Source: Lutraria lutraria (Eukaryota > Mollusca > Bivalvia > Venerida > Mactridae). Taken from it: a stretch of 64,000 bases of DNA. The stretch's first letter is position 1. Each line of letters starts with the position of its first letter. The DNA is taken from the NCBI GenBank assembly GCA_964023205.1, contig OZ026848.1, forward strand, positions 33,219,912 through 33,283,911, read 5' to 3'. Shown here in pieces: positions 25,801 through 31,800 of this stretch. The notes beneath the pieces are model-generated. The model searched no databases. It was given only the letters and a program-made list of their open reading frames with translations, and had not been told where the DNA came from. The position numbers and the translations under genes were made by a program.

Positions 25801-28800
25801 GTGTCGTCACCAGTATTTGATCTCATGTGTGTGTCGTCACCAGTATTTGATCTCATGTGTGTGTCGGCACCAGTATTTGATCTCATGTGTGTGTCGTCAC
25901 CAGTATTTGATCTCATGTGTGTGTCGTCACCAGTATTTGATCTCATGTGTGTGTCGTCACCAGTATTTGATCTCATGTGTGTGTTGTCACCAGTATTTGA
26001 TCTCATGTGTGTGTCGTCACCAGTATTTGATCTCATGTGTGTGTCGTCACCAGTATTTGATCTCATGTGTGTGTCGTCACCAGTATTTGATCTTCACCAG
26101 TATTGATGAGCCTGACATATGCCATCTTAATTTACATGCAATTTGTTTTATCATCATTCATACTGAAATTAAATTATTATTATTAATGATAGGATATGAC
26201 TCTTGAACATACCAATTTCCCATATAGATTCCTGCTGTATTAAAATACAGAATAAATGTTATAAAATTTTACCATTTTGTCATTTTCCATAAGGGGGGAT
26301 TTAATAGGAATTGTTAGGTATCACTTCCATATCAGATCTTGAAATGATTTTACAATTTCTTATTTAAATATTTCTATTGTTTGTTTGTTTGTTTAATATT
26401 TGAGTTTTACGCCCCTTTTCAACAGTCAAAGTCATATGAGGTGGACAGTTTACCTAACCATCGTTTCTAGGAAGAACCAGTACTAGACTCCCAACCTCCG
26501 TAAGCTCCTGCCTACTTTCTCATATAAAGAGAAATAGTCAGTAGCTGGGCTCGAACTCACGACCCTCTATCAGTGAGAGGTTAAAGTGATTTTAAATCAG
26601 CTACTTTAACCACTTTACCATGGAGAGGGTCTTAAAATATTTCCATGCATAAAATAGATTTGTGACTGTGAATTTTAAATCATTTTGAACATACATACAG
26701 TTACTGCATGTATCCCAATAAACATCTCAGTGTCACTGTGCTCTAAATAGTCAATGAAGTGCTCATGGTGAGCTATTGTGATCATGTGTTGTCCATCATC
26801 CGTGCGTGTGTCAGTGGTCAACAATTGCTTTAAACAACATCTTCTTAAGTAGTTGGCCAATTTCGACGAAAATTTACAGGGATGTTCCTTGCATGAAGCT
26901 CTACCAAAGTTGATCAAAAATTTAATTTCATTAAGAAATAAAACAAGCTTTAAAACTCTTCTTGTCCAAAACCTCAGGGCCTAGAGCTTAGATAATTGGT
27001 GTGTAGCATCGTCTAGTGAACATCTACCAAGTTTGTTCAAATTATTGCCCTAGGGTAAAAATTGGCCCCTTCCCGAGGCACTTGATTTTACATAGTCTCA
27101 TGATAATTTTCTCCCAGGGCGATATAAGGCCTTGTTTTAAATGGTCTTAATACACAAGGTGTCCTTTATTTGGAGGTGGTTGCTAACACAGGGTTGACTA
27201 TATGTGTTTGTGAGGTAGTTGCTAACACAGGGTTGACTATATGTGTTTGTGAGGTGGTTGCTAACACAGGGTTGACTATATGTGTTTGTGAGGTGGTTGC
27301 TAACACAGGGTTGACTATATGTGTTTGTGAGGTGGTTGCTAACACAGGGTTGACTATATGTGTTTGTGAGGTGGTTGCTAACACAGGGTTGACTATATGT
27401 GTTTGTGAGGTGGTTGCTAACACAGGGTTGACTATATGTGTTTGTGAGGTGGTTGCTAACACAGGGTTGACTATATGTGTTTGTGAGGTAGTTGCTAACA
27501 CAGGGTTGACTATATGTGTTTGTGAGGTGGTTGCTAACACAGGGTTGACTATATGTGTTTGTGAGGTAGTTGCTAACACAGGGTTGACTATATGTGTTTG
27601 TGAGGTAGTTGCTAACACAGGGTTGACTATATGTGTTTGTGAGGTAGTTGCTAACACAGGGTTGACTATATGTGTTTGTGAGGTGGTTGCTAACACAGGG
27701 TTGACTATATGTGTTTGTGAGGTAGTTGCTAACACAGGGTTGACTATATGTGTTTGTGAGGTGGTTGCTAACACAGGGTTGACTATATGTGTTTGTGAGG
27801 TAGTTGCTAACACAGGGTTGACTATATGTGTTTGTGAGGTAGTTGCTAACACAGGGTTGACTATATGTGTTTGTGAGGTGGTTGCTAACACAGGGTTGAC
27901 TATATGTGTTTGTGAGGTGGTTGCTAACACAGGGTTGACTATATGTGTTTGTGAGGTAGTTGCTAACACAGGGTTGACTATATGTGTTTGTGAGGTGGTT
28001 GCTAACACAGGGTTGACTATATGTGTTTGTGAGGTGGTTGCTAACACAGGGTTGACTATATGTGTTTGTGAGGTAGTTGCTAACACAGGGTTGACTATAT
28101 GTGTTTGTGAGGTAGTTGCTAACACAGGGTTGACTATATGTGTTTGTGAGATTTAAATCATATTAAACATACATCATGCATGTCTCTTGATAAACATCCC
28201 AGGGTGGGGTATAATCTTTTATATTACCGGTATTCCAGTTGATCAAGATATTGTTCATTAAGTTTTTACACATTTGATAAATTTTGTAGAAGTGTTTAAT
28301 GATTTTTGGTATGTCTCAAAAAAGGTTTTTTAGCCATGGGTCATTCTTTACAGAATGTACTGTGGAATTTCTGGATTTGGATACATGCTATTTATTTTGA
28401 GTGGTTTGTATGCAATAACAAAATCACCAGTAAATGGGAAAAAAAGTTCTCTACTTTTATGGGTTCTGTTTTTGGTCTGCGAGACGTCTTAAAATACACA
28501 TTTTACTGCTGTAAATGTCTGCCACAAGTTTCCCTTGTTTAGTGATCAATATAATATATATATATAGAGAGAAGTTGTTGTATGACTGTTGTACTCAGAA
28601 GGTTACATTATTCTATCTATACATTGATTGTTCCTCTCATGATGTGTTATTGTTCATTAGACCATTCCTTTAGTTTAATACATGACAGCCTTTTAATTAT
28701 CTATGGTGTCTTAGGCGTCAAACACCATGTTTGTGTCTGATTACCTGACCTACCCTAATTGTTCCCTCTGACCCTAGACTTGTTTATGAGATCCAAAGAA

Positions 28801-31800
28801 AAGTAAATTCACTATATTACTTGTTTTATCTTTCCGCATGCAAGAACAGTAAAAAATATTATATAAAAAAATTCCCAACCTACCTACCATATTTTTAGCT
28901 CGGCTGTTTATGAAGAAAAGGTCAAGCTATTGTGATCACTGCATTGTCTGCGTCTTTGCAAAAACTTTAATGTAGCTTAAAGTCAGAAACTATAAGAGGT
29001 AGCACCATGAAACTTCAAAGGTGGATAGATTTCACTAAGGCGGTGAATAGATGAGCATTGGCACTGCTTGCGACACTATTAATGCGAATGTAACCAGAAA
29101 TATACGATTGTTTTACACCTTATAATAATTTTCTCTTTAATTCTTATTCTGAATTTTTAGTACATAACATTGGGTATTGATAGATTTTCTTGGATATTTA
29201 TTTCATACTGACAGTCTCCTATATCTTCCTGATCTCTTTTCTTTTCAATTAAGTTCATACTTTCTTGTATATTTTGTCATGTTAGTAATTTCTGTCTAGA
29301 TTTTGTAATAAAAAGAATTGTTTGTTTCTAGTTACATGCTCATTAAAAACAAGGTAGGTAAATATGTAGGTAAATGGATAGGTAGGTAGATAGGTAGGTA
29401 GATAGGTAGGTAAATAGGTAGGTAAATAGGTAGGTAAATAGATAGGTAAATAGGTAGGTAAATAGATAGGTAAATAGGTAGGTAAATAGGTAGGTAAATA
29501 GATAGGTAGATAGATAGGTAAATAGATAGGTAAATAGGTAGGTAAATAGATAGGTAAATAGGTAGGTAAATAGATAGGTAAATAGGTAGGTAAATAGATA
29601 GGTAAATAGGTAGGTAAATAGGTAGGTAAATAGGTAGGTAAATAGGTAGGTAAATAGGTAGATAGATAGGTAGGTAGATAGATAGGTAGGTAGATAGGTA
29701 GGTGGATAGGTAGGTAGATAGATGGGTAGGTAAATAGGTAGGTGGATAGGTAGGTGGATAGGTAGGTGGATAGGTAGGTAAATAGGTAGGTGGATAGGTA
29801 GGTAAATAGGTAGGTAGATAGGTAGGTAGATAGGTAGGTAGGTAGATAGGTAGGTAGATTGGTAGGTAGATAGGTAGGTAAATAGGTAGGTAGATAGATA
29901 GGTAGGTAGATAGATAGGTAGGTAGATAGGTAGGTGGATAGGTAGGTAGATAGATGGGTAGGTAAATAGGTAGGTGGATAGGTAGGTGGATAGGTAGGTA
30001 AATAGGTAGGTGGATAGGTAGGTAAATAGGTAGGTAAATAGGTAGGTAGATTGGTAGGTAGATAGGTAGGTAGATAGGTAGGTAGGTAGATAGGTAGGTA
30101 GATAGGTAGGTAGGTAGATAGGTAGGTGGATAGGTAGGTAGATAGGTAGGTAGGTAGATAGGAAGGTAGATAGGTAGGTGGATAGGTAAATGGATAGGTA
30201 GGTAGATAGGTAGATGGATAGGTAGGTAGATAGGTAGGTAGATAGGTAGGTAGATTGGTAGGTAGGTAGGTAGGTAGGTAGATAGGTAGGTAGGTAGGTA
30301 GATAGGTAGGTGGATAGGTAAATGGATAGGTAGGTAGGTAGATAGGTAGGTGGATAGGTAGGTAAATAGGTAGGTAAATAGATAGGTAAATAGGTAGGTA
30401 AATAGGTAGGTGGATAGGTAGGTAAATAGGTAGGTAAATAGGTAGGTAGATAGGTATGTAGGTAGATAGGTAGGTAGATTGGTAGGTAGATAGGTAGGTG
30501 GATAGGTAGGTAGATAGGTAGGTAGGTAGATAGGTAGGTAGATAGGTAGGTGGATAGGTAAATGGATAGGTAGGTAGATAGGTAGGTAGATAGGTAGGTA
30601 GATAGGTAGGTAGGTAGGTAGGTAGGTAGGTAGGTAGGTAGGTAGGTAGGTAGGTAGATAGGTAGGTAGGTAGGTAGGTAGATAGGTAGGTAGATAGGTA
30701 GGTAGATTGGTAGGTAGATAGGTAGGTAGGTAGATAGGTAGGTAGGTAGGTAGGAAGGTATGTAGATAGGTAGGTGGATAGGTAGGTAGATAGGTAGGTA
30801 GGTAGATAGGTAGGTAGATAGGTAGGTAGATGGATAGGTAGGTAGATAGGTAGATGGATAGGTAGGTAGATAGGTAGGTAGGTAGATAGATAGGTAGGTA
30901 GATAGGTAGGTAGATAGATAGGTAGATGGATAGGTAGGTAGATAGATAGGTAGATGGATAGGTAGGTAGATAGGTAGGTAGATAGGTAGGTGGATAGGTA
31001 GGTAGATAGGTAGGTAGATAGGTAGGTGAATAGGTAGGTGGATAGGTAGATGGATAGGTAGGTAGATAGGTAGGTAGATAGGTAGGTGGATAGGTAGGTA
31101 GATAGGGGGATTTGTTTGGCTCTTGAAAGTTTGTGGAAAATGTAAATAGTGAGACAGTGGATATACTGTTCCTTGGACCGAATTAAAAGTCTAAGCTTGC
31201 TGGGACATTATAATGTCAGTCATGTAAGCAGAAACAAAATCCTTTTTTTTTACGCCTAGTCAGATAATTATACCCCCGCAAACGAAGTTTGAGGGGGGTA
31301 TGTTGGAGTCACTCAGTCGGTTGGTTGGTCGGTCGATTTTTGGTCGGTCCGTCCGTCAGCATAAAATATCAAAAGTTCGTGGAGCGAACTTCTTAAACAT
31401 TCTTAAAGCAATTGCCATGAAACTTGAAATATGCTATCACCATTAAGTGTAGATGAGCAAGACACAATTTTTATTCCCAGCGATTCACTCATTCCAGAGT
31501 TATGTGCCCTTGAACTTAGCCATATATTGTACAATGGCAGTCTTAGTTTGAGGAGCGAACTTCTTCCACATTTTTCAAGGGATTTAATTGAAATATGTTA
31601 TCACCATGAAGTGTACTCGTGCAAGACACACTTTTCATGCCCAACTATTCACTCATTCCAGAGTTTTGTTCCCTTGAACTTAGCCATATAGTGTAGAATG
31701 GCAGTCTTAGTTTGTGGAGCGAACTACTTCCACCTTTTTCAAGGGATTGAATTGAAACTTGAAATATATTATCAATATTAAATGTAGATGTGCAAGACAC

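Noticed and set aside
25432..26206. ORFs of 224-249 codons over the 30-bp array
   Set aside because: Three overlapping frames are open on both strands because the period is divisible by three. The region is intronic in WDR24.
26395..26635. A tRNA gene suggested by A- and B-box motifs
   Set aside because: The boxes are degenerate, no cloverleaf could be drawn, and the sequence continues into a SINE body and tail shared by four copies.
27166..28156. Long open frames on both strands (328 and 319 codons)
   Set aside because: They are pure products of a 39-bp tandem repeat, a multiple of three without stops. There is no start context, codon bias or non-repeat sequence.
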